Positions 38,126 through 52,281 of a stretch of 64,000 nt of DNA are shown piece after piece. Position numbers and translations under genes: made by a program. The first letter of the stretch is position 1; the number at the start of each line of letters is the position of its first letter. Source of the DNA: Methylobacterium soli (GTDB taxonomy: Bacteria > Pseudomonadota > Alphaproteobacteria > Rhizobiales > Beijerinckiaceae); assembly GCF_008806385.1 (NCBI RefSeq), contig NZ_VZZK01000008.1:62001-126000 (forward strand), read 5' to 3'. The notes under the pieces are model-generated. The model had not been told where the DNA came from. It saw only the letters and a list, made by a program, of their open reading frames with translations, and ran no database searches.

Positions 38126-39722
38126 CGACGGGACCCCCCTCGTCGTCGCGGCGGCCGGCCCGGGGGGCCTGTGCCTCACGGCCGTCGATGCGAAGGCGCA
38201 GGCCCTGGGGCTGCGCCCCGGCGAGCCCCTCGGTCGCGTGCGCGCCCGCATCGGCACCCCGCTTCAGGTCCACCCCGCCGACCCGGAGGCCGACGCCGCC
38301 GCCCTGGTACGGCTCTGCCTCTGGGCCCAGCGCTACACGCCCTGCGTCGCCCCGTTCGGGACGGCCGAGTGCAGCGAGGGCTTCTTCCTCGACGTGGCGG
38401 GAGCAAGCCATCTCCAGGGCGGCGAGGCGGGGCTGATGGCCGATCTCGCCGGACGGCTCGCGGCCCATGCCATCCCGGTCCGGCTGGCGCTCGCCGACAG
38501 CCCCGGCGCGGCCTTCGCGCTCGCCCGCCACGGCCGCGACCGCGCGATCGTGCCGCCCGGCGAAGCTCCGAAGGCCCTGCGGGCGCTCCCCGTCGAGGCC
38601 CTGCGCCTCGAACCCGCTCTCGTCACGGCCCTGAAGCGCCTCGGCCTGCGCCGGATCGGGGCGCTCGCCGAGGCGCCTCGGGCGCCTCTGGCGCGTCGCT
38701 TCGGGGAGGTCCTGCTCACCCGTCTCGATCAGGCCCTCGGCCACCGGCCGGAGCCCCTGGTCCCGATCGGAGAAGCAATCGCCTACGGAGCGGGGCGCGG
38801 GTTCCTCGATCCGATCGGCCGGCAGGAGACCATCGTGGCCACCGTGCATTGGCTGATGCGGAGGATCGCGCCCCGCCTCGAGGCGGACGGCCTCGGCGCC
38901 TGCGGTGTCCGCCTCACCCTGCACCGGGTCGACAACAGGGTGCGCAGCCTTGATCTCGGCTTCGCGGAACCGACCCGGTGCGCGGAGCACGTGGCGCGCC
39001 TGGCGCGCCTGCGCCTCGAACGCCTGGGAAGTGCCCTGGATGCCGGCTTCGGCTTCGAGACCGTGCGCCTCGACGTGACGGTCACCGGCGCGATGCCCAA
39101 GCAGCAGACGACGCTCCCGGCCGTCTCGGTCCCGCAGGCTCTTGCCCTCGGCCAGCTCGTCGATGCCCTGCGCCAGCGCACCGGCCGGCGGGTGATCCGC
39201 CTGGAGCCGCGGGCAAGCCACGTCCCGGAGCGGGCGGACGTGCTGGCGCCGTGGCGGAGCGAGGCCGGCAGCCTGCAACCCATCCCTTCCGCACCCGCCG
39301 GCCAGAGGCGCCGGGGCAGAGCGCAGGCCTTGCAGGATGAGGCTGTGCAGGATGAGGCTGTGGATGGGAGAGGCGGAGCATCCCCCGAGCCGGTCACCCG
39401 CGTGACTCTGAACTGGCCAGCCCCGGACGATGGTCTGCGCCCGCGCCCGATCGTGCTGTTCGAGCGGAGCGAGGCGGCAGAGGTGATCGCGTTGGCGCCC
39501 GAGGGGCCGCCGGAGCGGTTCCGCTGGCGGCGGCGGCTGCACCGCGTCGCCCATGCGGAGGGTCCCGAGCGCATCGCCGGCGAGTGGTGGCGTGAAACCG
39601 CGGCGGCGCGCGACTATTACGTCGTCGAGTGCGAGGCTGGCCGCCGGCTCTGGCTCTACCGGGATGGTGCCCACGCTCCCGGCGAGCCGGCGGCCTGGTT
39701 CGTTCACGGGCTTTTCGCGTGA
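38052..39722 (+). CDS. imuB: Y-family polymerase-like protein ImuB
   Basis: This 556-residue protein is related to Y-family polymerases. The finger-palm-like N-terminus starts [20 protein letters not shown], where the catalytic DxD of DinB/UmuC is absent, as known for ImuB, which acts as an adaptor to the beta clamp, ImuA and DnaE2. A helix-hairpin-helix region is seen ([20 protein letters not shown]). The C-terminal linker contains a perfect 15-base tandem repeat (39332-39361). The dnaE2 start overlaps its stop by GTGA. Confidence 0.9.
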   Translation: MPRIVSVCLTHWPVTRLRRALAAPDDGTPLVVAAAGPGGLCLTAVDAKAQALGLRPGEPLGRVRARIGTPLQVHPADPEADAAALVRLCLWAQRYTPCVAPFGTAECSEGFFLDVAGASHLQGGEAGLMADLAGRLAAHAIPVRLALADSPGAAFALARHGRDRAIVPPGEAPKALRALPVEALRLEPALVTALKRLGLRRIGALAEAPRAPLARRFGEVLLTRLDQALGHRPEPLVPIGEAIAYGAGRGFLDPIGRQETIVATVHWLMRRIAPRLEADGLGACGVRLTLHRVDNRVRSLDLGFAEPTRCAEHVARLARLRLERLGSALDAGFGFETVRLDVTVTGAMPKQQTTLPAVSVPQALALGQLVDALRQRTGRRVIRLEPRASHVPERADVLAPWRSEAGSLQPIPSAPAGQRRRGRAQALQDEAVQDEAVDGRGGASPEPVTRVTLNWPAPDDGLRPRPIVLFERSEAAEVIALAPEGPPERFRWRRRLHRVAHAEGPERIAGEWWRETAAARDYYVVECEAGRRLWLYRDGAHAPGEPAAWFVHGLFA

Positions 39723-42700
39723 CGGGCGCGCCCGCCTTCGCCGAGCTCGCCGTGTCCACGAACTTCTCCTTCCTGCGCGGGGCCTCGCACCCGCAGGAAT
39801 ACGTGGAGCAGGCCATCGGCTACGGGCTCACGGCCATCGGTATCGCCGACCGCAACACCTTCGCGGGGCTGGTGCGGGCCCACGCGGCGGCACGGGTGAA
39901 GCCCCATAAGCCGCACGGCCCGCATCCGCCGGAGATGTGGAACATCCGCTTCCTGCCGGGCGTGCGCCTCGTCACCGAGGAGGGGTTCGAGGCCGTCACC
40001 TACCCGATGGACCGGGCCGCCTATGGGCGCCTCTGCCGGCTGCTCTCGGCCGGAAACCGGCGCTCGCGGAAGGGCCAGTGCCGCTTCGGCTTCACCGAAC
40101 TGCTGGCGGCGGCCGAAGGCCAGATCTTCATCGCGATGCCGCCGGGGCGCCGGCCCGAGCCGCCGAGATCCTTCGCAGCGCATCTCGAGGCTTTGGCCGC
40201 GGCGGCCCCCGGGCGAACCTATCTCGGCGGCAGCCACGCGCATCGCGGCGACGAACGTCACCGGCTCGGCCTGCTGGCGGAGATCGGAGGCCGCCTCGGC
40301 GCCCCCCTCGTCGCGGTCTCGGACGCGCTCTACCACCACCCCGACCGCCGGCAGCTCCAGGACGTGCTGACCTGCATTCGCGAGGGCCGCAAGCTCGGCG
40401 AGGCCGGCTACCGGCTGGAGGCCAATGCCGAGCGCCACCTGAAGCCGCCCGCCGAGATGGCGCGCCTCTTCGCCGACCATCCCGACGCACTCCGCCGCAC
40501 CCTTGAGATCGTGGAAGCCTGCGACTTCTCCCTGGGCGAGCTCCATTACGAGTACCCGGACGAGCCGGTGCCGCCGGGCCGGACGCCGCAGGCCTACCTG
40601 GAGGAGAAGACCTTCGAGCGGGCCCGATGGCGCTTCCCGGACGGTGTTCCCGAGGGCGTAGAGGCGACCCTGCGCGAGGAGCTGCACCTCATCGCGAAGA
40701 TGGATTACGCGCGCTACTTCCTCACGCTGTTCGATCTCGTGGAGTTCGCGCGTGACCGGGGCATCCTCTGCCAGGGGCGCGGCTCGGCGGCGAACTCCGC
40801 CGTCTGCTTCTGCCTCGGTATCACGGCGGTCGATCCGACCAAGACCCGGCTGCTGTTCGCCCGCTTCATCTCAGAGAACCGGGACGAACCGCCCGACATC
40901 GACGTCGATTTCGAGCACGAGCGGCGCGAGGAGGTGATCCAGTATCTCTACGGCAAGTACGGCCGCGAGCGAGCCGCGATCTGCTCGACCGTGATCCATT
41001 ACCGGCCCCGCTCGGCCATCCGCGAGGTCGGCAAGGTGCTGGGGCTCACCGAGGACATCACGGCGGCCCTCTCCGAGACGGTCTGGGGCTCGTGGGGCCA
41101 GGACCTGCCGGACAAGCACGTGACGGAAGCGGGGCTCGACCCGGCCAACCCGGCCATCCGGCAGGCGGTCGATCTCGCGGTCTCGCTCATCGGCTTCCCG
41201 CGCCACCTGTCGCAGCATGTGGGCGGCTTCGTACTGACCCGCGGACGCCTCGACGAGACCGTGCCGGTGGGCAACGCCGCCATGCCGGACCGCACCTTCA
41301 TCGAGTGGGACAAGGACGACATCGATGTCCTCGGCCTGATGAAGGTCGACGTGCTGGCGCTCGGCATGCTGACCTGCCTGAAGCGCGGCCTGGGCTTCCT
41401 GGAGAAGGAATACGGCCTGGATTACCCGACGCTCGCCGACCTGCCGCAGGACGATCCAGCCGTCTACGCGATGCTCGCCAGGGCCGATTCCGTCGGGGTG
41501 TTCCAGGTCGAGAGCCGGGCGCAGATGTCGATGCTGCCCCGCCTGAAGCCGAAGGAATTCTACGATCTTGTGGTGCAGGTCGCGATCGTGCGCCCCGGCC
41601 CGATCCAGGGGGACATGGTCCATCCCTACCTGCGCCGCAGGGCAGGGATCGACCCGGTGGATTATCCCGCCCCGCATCCGGATCAGGGCGACGCGGACGA
41701 GTTACATGCGGTCCTGCACAGAACCTTCGGCGTGCCGCTGTTCCAGGAGCACGCCATGCAGATCGCCATCACGGCGGCGGGCTTTACCCCGGCCGAGGCC
41801 GACGGCCTGCGTCGGGCCATGGCGACCTTCCGGCATGTCGGCACCATCGGGATCTTCGAGGAGAAGTTCGTCGGCGGCATGACGCGGCGGGGCTATCCGC
41901 GGGACTTCGCCGAGCGCTGCTTCGCGCAGATCAGGGGCTTCTCCACCTACGGCTTCCCGGAAAGCCATGCGGCGAGCTTCGCGCTCCTCGTCTACGCCTC
42001 GGCCTGGCTCAAATACCGCCATCCGGACGTGTTCCTGGCCGCGATCCTCAACGCACAGCCGATGGGATTCTACCAGCCGGCCCAGCTCGTGCGGGATGCC
42101 CGCGCGCACGGCGTCGAGGTGCGTGGCCCCGACGTCAACGCGAGCGACTGGGACTGCACCCTCGAGCCGGCCGCCGAGGCCCCTCCCCCGGGCGTCCCGC
42201 GGCGGCTCGCCGTGCGGATCGGCCTCAGGCAGGTGAGCGGCCTGCCGCAAGCCGCCATGCACCGCCTCGTGGCGGTCCGGGGCAACGGCTATGCCAGCAT
42301 CGAGGGGCTTCAGGCGGCCCTCGCCCTGCCCCGCAACGCCCTGGAGCGGCTGGCCGAGGCGGATGCCTTCCGCTCACTGGAGCTCGATCGGCGCGCGGCC
42401 CTGTGGGCGGTGCGCACGCTCGAGGGCACCTCAGCCCGCAAGGCCGCGAAGGCTGCCGCGGCGGCGGGACCGGAGCGCCGGGCGCATCTCCTCGAGACGC
42501 CGCTGCCGCTCTTCGCCTTCCACGCCGATGACGGCCTGTTCCGCAACGAACCCGCGGTGGCGCTTCCCGCCATGGCTCCGAGCGAGCACGTGGCGGAGGA
42601 TTACGTGGCGACCGGCCTCTCGCTCAAAGGGCATCCCGTCGCGTTCTTCCGGGAGCGGCTCGCCCGCATCGGCGCGATTCCGGCAAGCGCGCATCGCGAC

Positions 42701-43075
42701 GAGGGGCTAGCCCTGAACAGCCGCCTGACGGTGGCGGGCCTCGTGCTCACCCGGCAGCGGCCGGGCACCGCCAAGGGCGTGGTCTTCCTGACGATCGAGG
42801 ACGAGACCGGGATCGCCAACGTTATCGTCTGGCGCAAGGTCTTCGAGGCGAACCGGCGCGCCGCCATGACGGCCCGCTTCCTCGCCGTTCGGGGCCGCGT
42901 GCAGCGCGAGGGCTCGGGCGAGCACAGAGTGGTCCACCTCATCGCCGAGCGCTTCCGCGACCTCACGGACGAATTGCGGATCTTGCGCGAGGGCGGCGTG
43001 AAGCTGCCGCCGGAGACCACGGATTTCGGCGCCCCCCTCGACCGGCGCGTCTATCGCAGCCGGGACTTCCACTGA
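39719..43075 (+). CDS. dnaE2: Error-prone DNA polymerase III alpha-like subunit DnaE2
   Basis: The product is 1118 residues from a GTG that overlaps the imuB stop; it carries out translesion synthesis across damaged bases. The N-terminal PHP domain starts [20 protein letters not shown] and carries SDALYHHP. The palm has [17 protein letters not shown] and the acid triad region [17 protein letters not shown] helix-hairpin-helix region and a C-terminal OB fold ([29 protein letters not shown]) complete it. The length is within the DnaE2 range, shorter than DnaE1. It is SOS-controlled through the LexA box ahead of imuA. Confidence 0.95.
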   Translation: MTGAPAFAELAVSTNFSFLRGASHPQEYVEQAIGYGLTAIGIADRNTFAGLVRAHAAARVKPHKPHGPHPPEMWNIRFLPGVRLVTEEGFEAVTYPMDRAAYGRLCRLLSAGNRRSRKGQCRFGFTELLAAAEGQIFIAMPPGRRPEPPRSFAAHLEALAAAAPGRTYLGGSHAHRGDERHRLGLLAEIGGRLGAPLVAVSDALYHHPDRRQLQDVLTCIREGRKLGEAGYRLEANAERHLKPPAEMARLFADHPDALRRTLEIVEACDFSLGELHYEYPDEPVPPGRTPQAYLEEKTFERARWRFPDGVPEGVEATLREELHLIAKMDYARYFLTLFDLVEFARDRGILCQGRGSAANSAVCFCLGITAVDPTKTRLLFARFISENRDEPPDIDVDFEHERREEVIQYLYGKYGRERAAICSTVIHYRPRSAIREVGKVLGLTEDITAALSETVWGSWGQDLPDKHVTEAGLDPANPAIRQAVDLAVSLIGFPRHLSQHVGGFVLTRGRLDETVPVGNAAMPDRTFIEWDKDDIDVLGLMKVDVLALGMLTCLKRGLGFLEKEYGLDYPTLADLPQDDPAVYAMLARADSVGVFQVESRAQMSMLPRLKPKEFYDLVVQVAIVRPGPIQGDMVHPYLRRRAGIDPVDYPAPHPDQGDADELHAVLHRTFGVPLFQEHAMQIAITAAGFTPAEADGLRRAMATFRHVGTIGIFEEKFVGGMTRRGYPRDFAERCFAQIRGFSTYGFPESHAASFALLVYASAWLKYRHPDVFLAAILNAQPMGFYQPAQLVRDARAHGVEVRGPDVNASDWDCTLEPAAEAPPPGVPRRLAVRIGLRQVSGLPQAAMHRLVAVRGNGYASIEGLQAALALPRNALERLAEADAFRSLELDRRAALWAVRTLEGTSARKAAKAAAAAGPERRAHLLETPLPLFAFHADDGLFRNEPAVALPAMAPSEHVAEDYVATGLSLKGHPVAFFRERLARIGAIPASAHRDEGLALNSRLTVAGLVLTRQRPGTAKGVVFLTIEDETGIANVIVWRKVFEANRRAAMTARFLAVRGRVQREGSGEHRVVHLIAERFRDLTDELRILREGGVKLPPETTDFGAPLDRRVYRSRDFH

Positions 43076-43240
43076 TGCGCGCCCCGGACAGCCTTTCGGG
43101 ACCTGCATCGACCAGCCCGCGCGGGACTTGCCGTGGCCGCCATCCGCCTCACGAAGCGATCCGTCGAATCTCGTACGGCGCGTAAGCTTCGGACCCGCCA
43201 TGCGCCTCGACAATGCAGGGGGCCCGCGTAGAGTGCCGCC

Positions 43241-43690
43241 ATGCTTCGACTCGCCTCCCCGCTCGCCCTCACGCTCCTGCTTCTCGCGCCCGCTGCCGCG
43301 CGTGCCGATGCCTGCGACGGCCTCGCTCAGCAGATCGCGGAAGCGACGGGCGGGAAGGTCGGGCGGCGCTCGGGGCCGAGCATCGACATCAAGGTGCCGG
43401 GCAGCATCAAGATCGATCTCACCTGCCGGGCCGAGCCCATCGTCCAGGCGAGTTCAGGCGACCCGACCCCCTCGGCGCTCTTCTTCCGCGATCTGTCGAT
43501 CGCCTCGCAGCTCCTCGTCGGCGAACCGGCCGGAACCGTCCAATCCGTGCTCGGCAAGGCTTACCAGACGGCCCTCTCGGAGCGCCGCAAGTCCTTCATC
43601 CAGCAGAATGGCTGGTCGGCGAGCTGCTACACCGACAGCGCCGGCTCGATCCGCACGCTCTGCTCGGTCGGGCGTATCCCGCCCGGGTGA
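43241..43690 (+). CDS. Secreted hypothetical protein
   Basis: This 149-residue protein has a signal peptide (MLRLASPLALTLLLLAPAAA then RADA). The mature part of about 125 residues contains a conserved-looking core, IDIKVPGSIKIDLTCRAEPI, an ALFFRDLSIASQLLVGEP stretch and four Cys (DACDG, LTCRA, SCYTD, TLCSV). I know no family. It may be a small periplasmic binding or stability protein. It stands alone between dnaE2 and the convergent Fae-like gene. Confidence 0.75.
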   Translation: MLRLASPLALTLLLLAPAAARADACDGLAQQIAEATGGKVGRRSGPSIDIKVPGSIKIDLTCRAEPIVQASSGDPTPSALFFRDLSIASQLLVGEPAGTVQSVLGKAYQTALSERRKSFIQQNGWSASCYTDSAGSIRTLCSVGRIPPG

Positions 43691-43771
43691 GCAGTCGACC
43701 CGACCCGGTCGACGACCGGACCGGGTCCGTTCGCGCGCACCTCGCCGAGGCGCGCGCCGGGCTCGCCCCGA

Positions 43772-44311
43772 TCAGTAATCGATCACGTCTTCCAGCGCGT
43801 AGTGCTTGACCGTCTTGCGGTTGGCGATCAGCTCGTCGACGGTAGGCTCGCCCCTGAGCGCGCGGCCGATGGCGAGCTTCGTCGCCTCGTAATTAGTCCG
43901 GTAGAGGTCCTTGCGGTCGAGATTGGCATCGTCGGCGCAGCGCGGGTCGAGCCAGATCATGATGATCATGCAGAGCTCGTCGAGACCGTCCTTCGGCAGG
44001 ATGCCCTCGATGATGCAATCGACGATGGCGTCGCCGGTGGCCGCCTGGACCACGCCGCCGAGGAGGTCCACGTACTCGGCCGTGTGGATCGTGGCCTTGG
44101 TGGTCATCATGGTGGCAGGACGCACGAGCTGGTTGAGATCGCGCACCACGAACATGCGGGTATGGCCCTGCACCTGACCCATCATGCTCGCGAAGGCATG
44201 GCCGGCAGGACCGCGGGTGGAGCCGATCAGCACTTCGGGCATCGCGTCCGTGTACTGACCTTCGGCGGCGAGCACCGTGGCCTCGCCGGTGCGGAACCAG
44301 ATCTCGGACAT
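43772..44311 (-). CDS. Formaldehyde-activating enzyme (Fae) homologue
   Basis: This 179-residue cytosolic protein has the Fae fold signatures EVLIGSTRGPAGHAFASM, TRMFVVRDLNQLVRPATMM, DCIIEGILPKDGLDELCMI and YEATKLAIGRALRGEPTVDEL. True Fae (about 170 residues) condenses formaldehyde with tetrahydromethanopterin and needs a His in AHIDLIIG. Here the aligned segment is AMPEVLIG, so that His is Met (M24). This looks like a Fae2/Fae3-type paralogue with a regulatory or other ligand role. It suggests methylotrophic ancestry. It is a single gene. Confidence 0.8.
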   Translation of the reverse strand: MSEIWFRTGEATVLAAEGQYTDAMPEVLIGSTRGPAGHAFASMMGQVQGHTRMFVVRDLNQLVRPATMMTTKATIHTAEYVDLLGGVVQAATGDAIVDCIIEGILPKDGLDELCMIIMIWLDPRCADDANLDRKDLYRTNYEATKLAIGRALRGEPTVDELIANRKTVKHYALEDVIDY

Positions 44312-44519
44312 GTCCTGTTACCCTTCGTGGTGTGACGAGCGCGCACAAACACCACCGGGGCGCGCAGCGTCAATCGCCGGCCCACCGGAAGACGAGGCTC
44401 GACATCATCCGGCCCCCGGAACTGCCTGCTCGTGCCCCCTGGTCACTTGCGGCACGATCGTTCATGCAGGGCCGGCATCACGCGGAGACGATCCGATGCG
44501 GAGGAGAGGCGCAGCGCCG

Positions 44520-44741
44520 ATGAGCGGATCACAGCGGAGTCGGGATTGGAGCCTGTCGGTCGCCACGGCCGAGGACGGGGTGCGGCTCGAATTCGGTCTC
44601 AACGATCTGAAGGGCCGTCCGATGACGGCCATCCTCGATCTCGACCGCAACGAGGCGCGCAACCTCGCCCGGGCTCTGCTCGCCGCCGCGGGCGACGCAA
44701 TGGAACGGACCTTCCCGCACCCGCCGGGGGGAAAGGATTGA
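44520..44741 (+). CDS. Small conserved hypothetical protein
   Basis: This 73-residue protein has RDWSLSVATAEDGVRLEFGL, then TAILDLDRNEARNLARALLAAAGDAMERTFPHPP. It is a mixed strand and helix pattern with no signal sequence. The start is ambiguous: ATG 44520 is used because of the GGAGGAG 12-18 bases upstream, while ATG 44496 would add eight residues. No family is recognised. It runs toward the convergent lipoprotein gene. Confidence 0.6.
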   Translation: MSGSQRSRDWSLSVATAEDGVRLEFGLNDLKGRPMTAILDLDRNEARNLARALLAAAGDAMERTFPHPPGGKD

Positions 44742-44754
44742 GCCGGATCCGGCG

Positions 44755-45207
44755 TCAGCGCTGGCCGACCCCGACGCCACCGCGCCCGGGCAGCCGCGGC
44801 ACCTTCGTGCCGCGCTTCTCGATCGGGCCGCCGCAGGCATAGACGAACTCGCTCTGCAGATCGGTGAAGATCGTCTCGCCGGTGATCTGGCAATCCTCGC
44901 GCACGGTCTCGTCGAGGTAGGTCCGCGCCGCGAGACGGAAGCGCTGGGTGCGGGTCTCGGCCGGGTCGCGACTCTCGTAGCGGCCGCCGAGACCGCAGCC
45001 CGTCACCTCGCGCAGAGCGTTCGAGACGACGAGCATCCGGCGCTGCTGGCGCTGATCATAGATCTCGTAAGGGTCGTTGCAGCCGATCGTGACCACCTGC
45101 GGTGTCAGGCTGACATAGGTCTTCGAGATATAGGAAAACCCGGTGCAGCCCGTCACCGCGAAGCCGAGAGCGCACACGAGCGCCAGCCCCTTGCCTGTCA
45201 TCGCCAT
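44755..45207 (-). CDS. Lipoprotein, unknown function
   Basis: The product is about 150 residues. MAMTGKGLALVCALGFAVTG followed by CTGFS is a lipoprotein signal with lipobox VTGC. The mature part has TIGCNDPYEIYDQRQQRRML and several cysteines (EVTGCGLGG, REDCQITG, YACGGP). A role in the envelope is likely. Start choices ATG 45207, 45201 or 45228 differ only in the signal. I recognise no family. It lies beside the triple-PAS chemoreceptor on the same strand. Confidence 0.7.
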   Translation of the reverse strand: MAMTGKGLALVCALGFAVTGCTGFSYISKTYVSLTPQVVTIGCNDPYEIYDQRQQRRMLVVSNALREVTGCGLGGRYESRDPAETRTQRFRLAARTYLDETVREDCQITGETIFTDLQSEFVYACGGPIEKRGTKVPRLPGRGGVGVGQR

Positions 45208-45302
45208 CCCGACCGAGCCACGCGCCATTCCCGAGCGCCATTGAAGCGGCCGGGCGCCTGCGGTCAAGCCTGGGACGATCTCCCAACGGATCGCCGGCGC
45301 GC

Positions 45303-47015
45303 CTATGCCCAGGCGGACAACCCCTCGCCGATGCTGCGCACGTCGATCGCAGCGGCCTGCATGCTCACCGAGATGTCGCGGGTGACCGCACTCTGCTCCT
45401 CGATCGAGTTCGTGGCCTGGGTGACGAATTCCTGCACGGCGGCAACGCCGGAGGTGATCGAGCTCAGGGTGTTGGCCACGTCGTCGGAGACCTCCTGCAT
45501 GCCAGTGATCTCCACCAAGATCCGGGCGGTCGCCGAGGTGGCTTGGTTCGCGAGGCTCTTGACCTCGTTGGCCACGATCGCGAAGCCCTTGCCGGCCTCT
45601 CCGGCGCGCACCGCCTCGATCGTCGCGTTGAGGGCCAAGAGGTTGATCTGCTCGGCAATTTTGGTGATCGCCTGGACCACCCCGTCCATCGACTGGGCCG
45701 CCGCGCGCAGGCGGATCTGAGCCTGATCGGCGATGTGGGCCTTGCCGTGGATGCCGTCGACGGCATCCTTCGAGCGCACCATCACGCCGGCAATCTCCGA
45801 CACCGTGACGCTCATCCGCTCGGCGGCGGCGGCGACCGACTGGACATTGCTCAGCGTCTGCGCAGTGGCACCAACCGCGCGGGCGCGCGCCTCCATGTTC
45901 CGGCTCACGTCGGTGGCATATTTCACGACCTTGAACGGGCGTCCGTTGAGGTCGAGGATCGGGTTGTAGCTCGCCTGGATCGAGACCCTGCGCCCGTTGC
46001 GGCCGACGCGCTCGAAGATCGCGGAGAAGAACTCGCCCCGGCGCAGCCGCTGCCAGAACTCGTTATAGGCTTTGCCCGCGGCGTAAGCGGGGTCCACGAA
46101 CATGCGGTGATGACGTCCGCGGATCTCGCTGAGCCGATAGCCCATCGCGTTGCAGAAATGCTCGTTGGCGTCGAGGACATGCCCATTCAAGTCGAACTGG
46201 ATGATCGCCTGCGAACGATTGATCGCCTCGAACTGACTTCCGTGATCGGCGGCTCTCATCTTGGCCTCCGTCACGTCGGAGGCAAACTTTACGACCTTGA
46301 ACGGGCGTCCATCCATGTCGAGGATCGGGTTATAGCTTGCCTGGATCCAGACTTCCCGTTGTCCTTTGGCGACACGTTTGAACTCACCCTGCCGGTACTC
46401 GCCGGTCCTCAGCTTCTGCCAGAACGCCGTATAATCCTCCCCTTCGGCGACGGTCGGATCGACGAACATCCGGTGATTCTGCCCAAGGACATCGGCCTGC
46501 TCATAGCCGAAGAGCTTCAGGAAGACGTCATTCACATCAAGGAACGTCCCGTCCATCGCGAGATGGGCCACCGCCTGCGACTTGTTGATGGCCTCGACCT
46601 GCCCTCGGAAATCGGCATTGCGCAGCTTCTCGGCCGTGACGTCGGTGGCGAACTTCACGATCCGGAGCGGGCGCCCGCGTCGATCGAGGATCGGGTTGTA
46701 GGTCGCCTGGATCCAGACTTCGCGGCCGCCGCGGCCAATGCGCTTGTACTCGGCGGATTGGAACCGCCCTTGCCTGAGATCCTGCCAGAATACCTTGTAG
46801 GCTTCGCTCTCCGCGTTGACCGGATCGACGAACATGCGGTGGTGCTTGCCCCGCACCTCGCCGATCTCGTAGCCCATGAGGGCCAGGAAATTCGCGTTCG
46901 CGTCGAGAACCGTCCCGTCCATCGCGAACTCGATGGTGGCCAGCGAACGGTCGAGGGACAGGAGGCGCGCCTCGCTATCGGTGCCCACACCCCTCAGCTT
47001 TCCCAACCACGTCAT
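45303..47015 (-). CDS. Soluble methyl-accepting chemotaxis protein with three PAS domains
   Basis: This 570-residue protein has no membrane helix. Three tandem PAS modules (about residues 25-140, 150-262 and 275-385) each contain [22 protein letters not shown] and [16 protein letters not shown] segments. They are followed by a methyl-accepting signalling domain with its hairpin tip [20 protein letters not shown]. There is no HAMP domain. It probably senses an internal redox or ligand signal and controls CheA. The start ATG 47015 has GGAGGG at the right spacing. PAS modules two and three are very similar, which suggests recent duplication. Confidence 0.93.
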   Translation of the reverse strand: MTWLGKLRGVGTDSEARLLSLDRSLATIEFAMDGTVLDANANFLALMGYEIGEVRGKHHRMFVDPVNAESEAYKVFWQDLRQGRFQSAEYKRIGRGGREVWIQATYNPILDRRGRPLRIVKFATDVTAEKLRNADFRGQVEAINKSQAVAHLAMDGTFLDVNDVFLKLFGYEQADVLGQNHRMFVDPTVAEGEDYTAFWQKLRTGEYRQGEFKRVAKGQREVWIQASYNPILDMDGRPFKVVKFASDVTEAKMRAADHGSQFEAINRSQAIIQFDLNGHVLDANEHFCNAMGYRLSEIRGRHHRMFVDPAYAAGKAYNEFWQRLRRGEFFSAIFERVGRNGRRVSIQASYNPILDLNGRPFKVVKYATDVSRNMEARARAVGATAQTLSNVQSVAAAAERMSVTVSEIAGVMVRSKDAVDGIHGKAHIADQAQIRLRAAAQSMDGVVQAITKIAEQINLLALNATIEAVRAGEAGKGFAIVANEVKSLANQATSATARILVEITGMQEVSDDVANTLSSITSGVAAVQEFVTQATNSIEEQSAVTRDISVSMQAAAIDVRSIGEGLSAWA

Positions 47016-47264
47016 GACGGCCCTCCAAAGACCGCCATGTTTTAAGATAATGTTGCTTAACAGAGCCCCATTGTCCCCGGAGATATTCGGCAAGGTAGAG
47101 ATATATAAATGCTCTCAGCAATAGGATGTATCGGTTCTATGCTATTTTTTATCGGATATAGATAAACGATGAATCTCCAATTGCACGATTTGCCTCAAAT
47201 CTCACCCCGCTGCCGCTTGCCGACGCGAGCATGATTCGCGGTGCGGCCACGAAACAGCACCGAT

Positions 47265-47293
47265 CGCCCGGTCCCAGGGAGAGAGACCGGGCG
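47265..47293 (-). terminator. Possible terminator after metH
   Basis: A 9-bp perfect inverted repeat (47265-47273 with 47285-47293) has an 11-base loop and starts 26 bases past the metH stop. There is no real T-run. It is a candidate for the end of the metF-metH transcript. Confidence 0.45.
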
Positions 47294-47319
47294 CGACCAG
47301 AGCACCGGAGGCCCGGGGC

Positions 47320-51072
<3,753 letters not shown>

Positions 51073-51281
51073 GGAATCTCTCACGGTCATCCCGGGCCCG
51101 CGATGGAGCCTCCGGAAACCAGAACCGCGTTGGGGTTCCGGTTAGGTCATTGCCGGCTGCCGACCGGCGGTATCGATCGGCATCGGCGATTCTGGGATCC
51201 GGGTCCCGCCTCGCGGCCCCGGAAGGATGTTGGAAGCGACGGATCGGTGGGCGGGGAGCCGCCGATCAAGCCTCCCGAGAC

Positions 51282-52202
51282 TTAGGCGGCCACCCGCTCT
51301 GCCGCCACCACGGGCTTCTCGGCGCGCAGGCCGAGGAGATGGCAGATCGCGTAGACGAGGTCGGCTCGGTTCATCGAGTAGAAGTGGAAGTCGTGGATAC
51401 CGCGGTCGACGAGGTCGAGGACCTGCTCCGCCGCGACTGCGCCCGCGATCAGGCGGCGGGTGTCGACGTCGTCGTCGAGCCCCTCGAAGCGGTGCGCCAG
51501 CCACTCGGGCACGGAAGCGCCGGTGCGACGGGCGAAGTTCGAGGCTTGCTTGAAATTCTGAACCGGCAGGATGCCGGGAACGATCGGGATGTCGATGCCC
51601 CGTGCCCGAACCCGGTCGACGTAGCGCAGGTAAACGTCGTTCTCGAAGAAGAACTGCGTGATGGCCCGATCCGCGCCCGCATCGACCTTGGCCTTCAGGG
51701 CGTCGATGTCGGCATCGAGCGAGGTGGCCTCCGGATGCTTCTCGGGATAGCCCGAGACCGACACCTGGAAATCGCCGATGCGCTTGATGCCGGCGACGAG
51801 ATCGCAGGTCTGCTGATAGCCGCCCGGATGGGGGGCGTAGGCGCTGCCCACGCCATCGGCGGGATCGCCCCGCAGGGCCACGATGTGGCGGACACCCGCG
51901 TCCCAATAGGCGCGGACCACCTCGTCCACCTCGTCCTTGGTGGCGTTCACGCAGGTGAGATGCGCGGCTGGCTTGAGATTCGTCTCGCGCACCATGCGGG
52001 CGACGGTGTTGTGGGTGCGCTCGCGGGTCGAGCCGCCAGCGCCATAGGTCACCGAGACGAAGCTCGGGTTGAGCGGCGCGAGGCGCTCGATCGAGGACCA
52101 GAGCGTGCGCTCCATCTCCTCGGTCTTAGGCGGAAAAAACTCGAAGGAGACCCGGATCGGGCGGCAACCCTCGCGGCTGGCGCGGTAGGTGGAGGCTGGC
52201 AT
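51282..52202 (-). CDS. metF: Methylenetetrahydrofolate reductase
   Basis: This 306-residue flavoprotein reduces 5,10-methylene-THF to 5-methyl-THF, the methyl donor for MetH. Motifs include VSFEFFPPKTEEMERTLW, SVTYGAGGSTRERT, HLTCVNATKDEV, VALRGDPADG and AITQFFFENDVYLRYVD. ATG 52202 has AGAGGACG ahead. It lies 79 bases after the ArsR/methyltransferase gene and 209 bases before metH, so all three are probably co-expressed under one regulator. Confidence 0.95.
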   Translation of the reverse strand: MPASTYRASREGCRPIRVSFEFFPPKTEEMERTLWSSIERLAPLNPSFVSVTYGAGGSTRERTHNTVARMVRETNLKPAAHLTCVNATKDEVDEVVRAYWDAGVRHIVALRGDPADGVGSAYAPHPGGYQQTCDLVAGIKRIGDFQVSVSGYPEKHPEATSLDADIDALKAKVDAGADRAITQFFFENDVYLRYVDRVRARGIDIPIVPGILPVQNFKQASNFARRTGASVPEWLAHRFEGLDDDVDTRRLIAGAVAAEQVLDLVDRGIHDFHFYSMNRADLVYAICHLLGLRAEKPVVAAERVAA

Positions 52203-52281
52203 GAGACGTCCTCTATGTCTTCGGTTCAGACGGTCCGGCTGGCCTCGACGCGGAACGCCGGGGCAATGGTTGCGCGGGCAC

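Noticed and set aside
51073..51281. A SAM or cobalamin riboswitch ahead of metH
   Set aside because: Neither a SAM-II-like core nor a B12 box was seen; control by the ArsR/methyltransferase protein is simpler.
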